Assembly: GCA_958450365.1 (NCBI GenBank)
Contig: CAUEEP010000601.1
Location: 62,001-126,000 of the forward strand
Reading direction: 5' to 3'
Origin: Mesorhabditis belari
Taxonomy: Eukaryota; Nematoda; Chromadorea; Rhabditida; Rhabditidae
DNA length: 64,000 bases
The notes below the pieces were generated by a model that saw only the letters and a list, made by a program, of their open reading frames with translations, did not search any database and was not told the DNA's origin. A program made the translations under genes and the position numbers. Shown here piece by piece: positions 63,853-64,000 of the stretch (within the stretch, counting starts at the first letter, position 1; each line of letters begins with the position of its first letter).

Positions 63853-64000
63853 TCAATACATTCCGTAGTTAAAATTCGGTAGTCCTTGTCTTCGGGGAGT
63901 CGTATTGATCACGGGGATAAAGTTGGCCGACGTTTTCACTTCCATCAATGGCTTTAGTGTGATTTTCACCGGTTCCACAATGGTAATAGGAAGGGTTTTG
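63853..64000 (-). CDS. 3' end of an unrecognised gene
   Basis: The minus strand is open from the window edge to TGA at 63853-63855, with balanced codon use: TLPITIVEPVKITLKPLMEV, then KTSANFIPVINTTPRRQGLP and NFNYGMY. I do not recognise the family. It ends 359 nt before the SAP18 start on the same strand and might be the first gene of the same operon. Confidence 0.55.
   Translation of the reverse strand, partial: KTLPITIVEPVKITLKPLMEVKTSANFIPVINTTPRRQGLPNFNYGMY

Overview
The window looks like nuclear DNA of a free-living rhabditid-type nematode. Most introns are only about 45-110 nt and end in TTTCAG or TTTTAG. Several start codons sit just downstream of intron-type acceptors (possible trans-splicing), two housekeeping genes lie about 160 nt apart on one strand as in a nematode operon, degenerate GCCTAA runs resemble the nematode telomere repeat, and MATH-domain exons and mariner/Tc1 elements are present. 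Gene models below were assembled by hand from splice sites and family resemblance.

Region 1 (1-3.5 kb): a broken mariner element with 34-bp ends, a 1.2-kb 9-bp satellite, and the first coding exon of LAMTOR4 (minus strand). Region 2 (3.5-30.3 kb): two large minus-strand genes, a DNase II homologue (8.7-13.9 kb, 9 exons, with a tRNA-Leu(UAA) on the opposite strand inside an intron) and an EDEM3-type GH47 mannosidase-like protein with a PA domain (16.2-30.3 kb, 29 exons). Their introns are full of local tandem repeats. The whole region also carries, in both orientations and in most EDEM3 introns, a short gapped motif GTG-NNN-TCCAG that is nearly absent from the rest of the window. Region 3 (30.3-37.2 kb): no gene recognised; repeats, foldback elements and a TA-flanked MITE.

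Region 4 (37.3-58.3 kb): a segmental-duplication block built from two genes. One is DPAGT1 (one intact 13-exon copy, two truncated copies, with a small opposite-strand gene in intron 3). The other is an unusual family joining a ubiquitin-like domain, with an LRGG-G junction, to a C-terminal domain whose motifs (YHGT, GIY) resemble a PARP-type ADP-ribosyltransferase. Family members are two intact fusions, one frameshifted fusion, one truncated fusion, one paralogue that lost the ubiquitin part, two free-standing ART-only genes and one remnant. About 4 kb of this forms inverted arms (47.45-51.95 and 54.27-58.32 kb). Two non-autonomous transposons here have matching empty sites in paralogous copies.

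Region 5 (58.3-64 kb): little coding until NDUFB11 and SAP18 (minus strand, probable operon), whose junction has been tandemly rearranged, then the 3' end of an unrecognised gene at the window edge.
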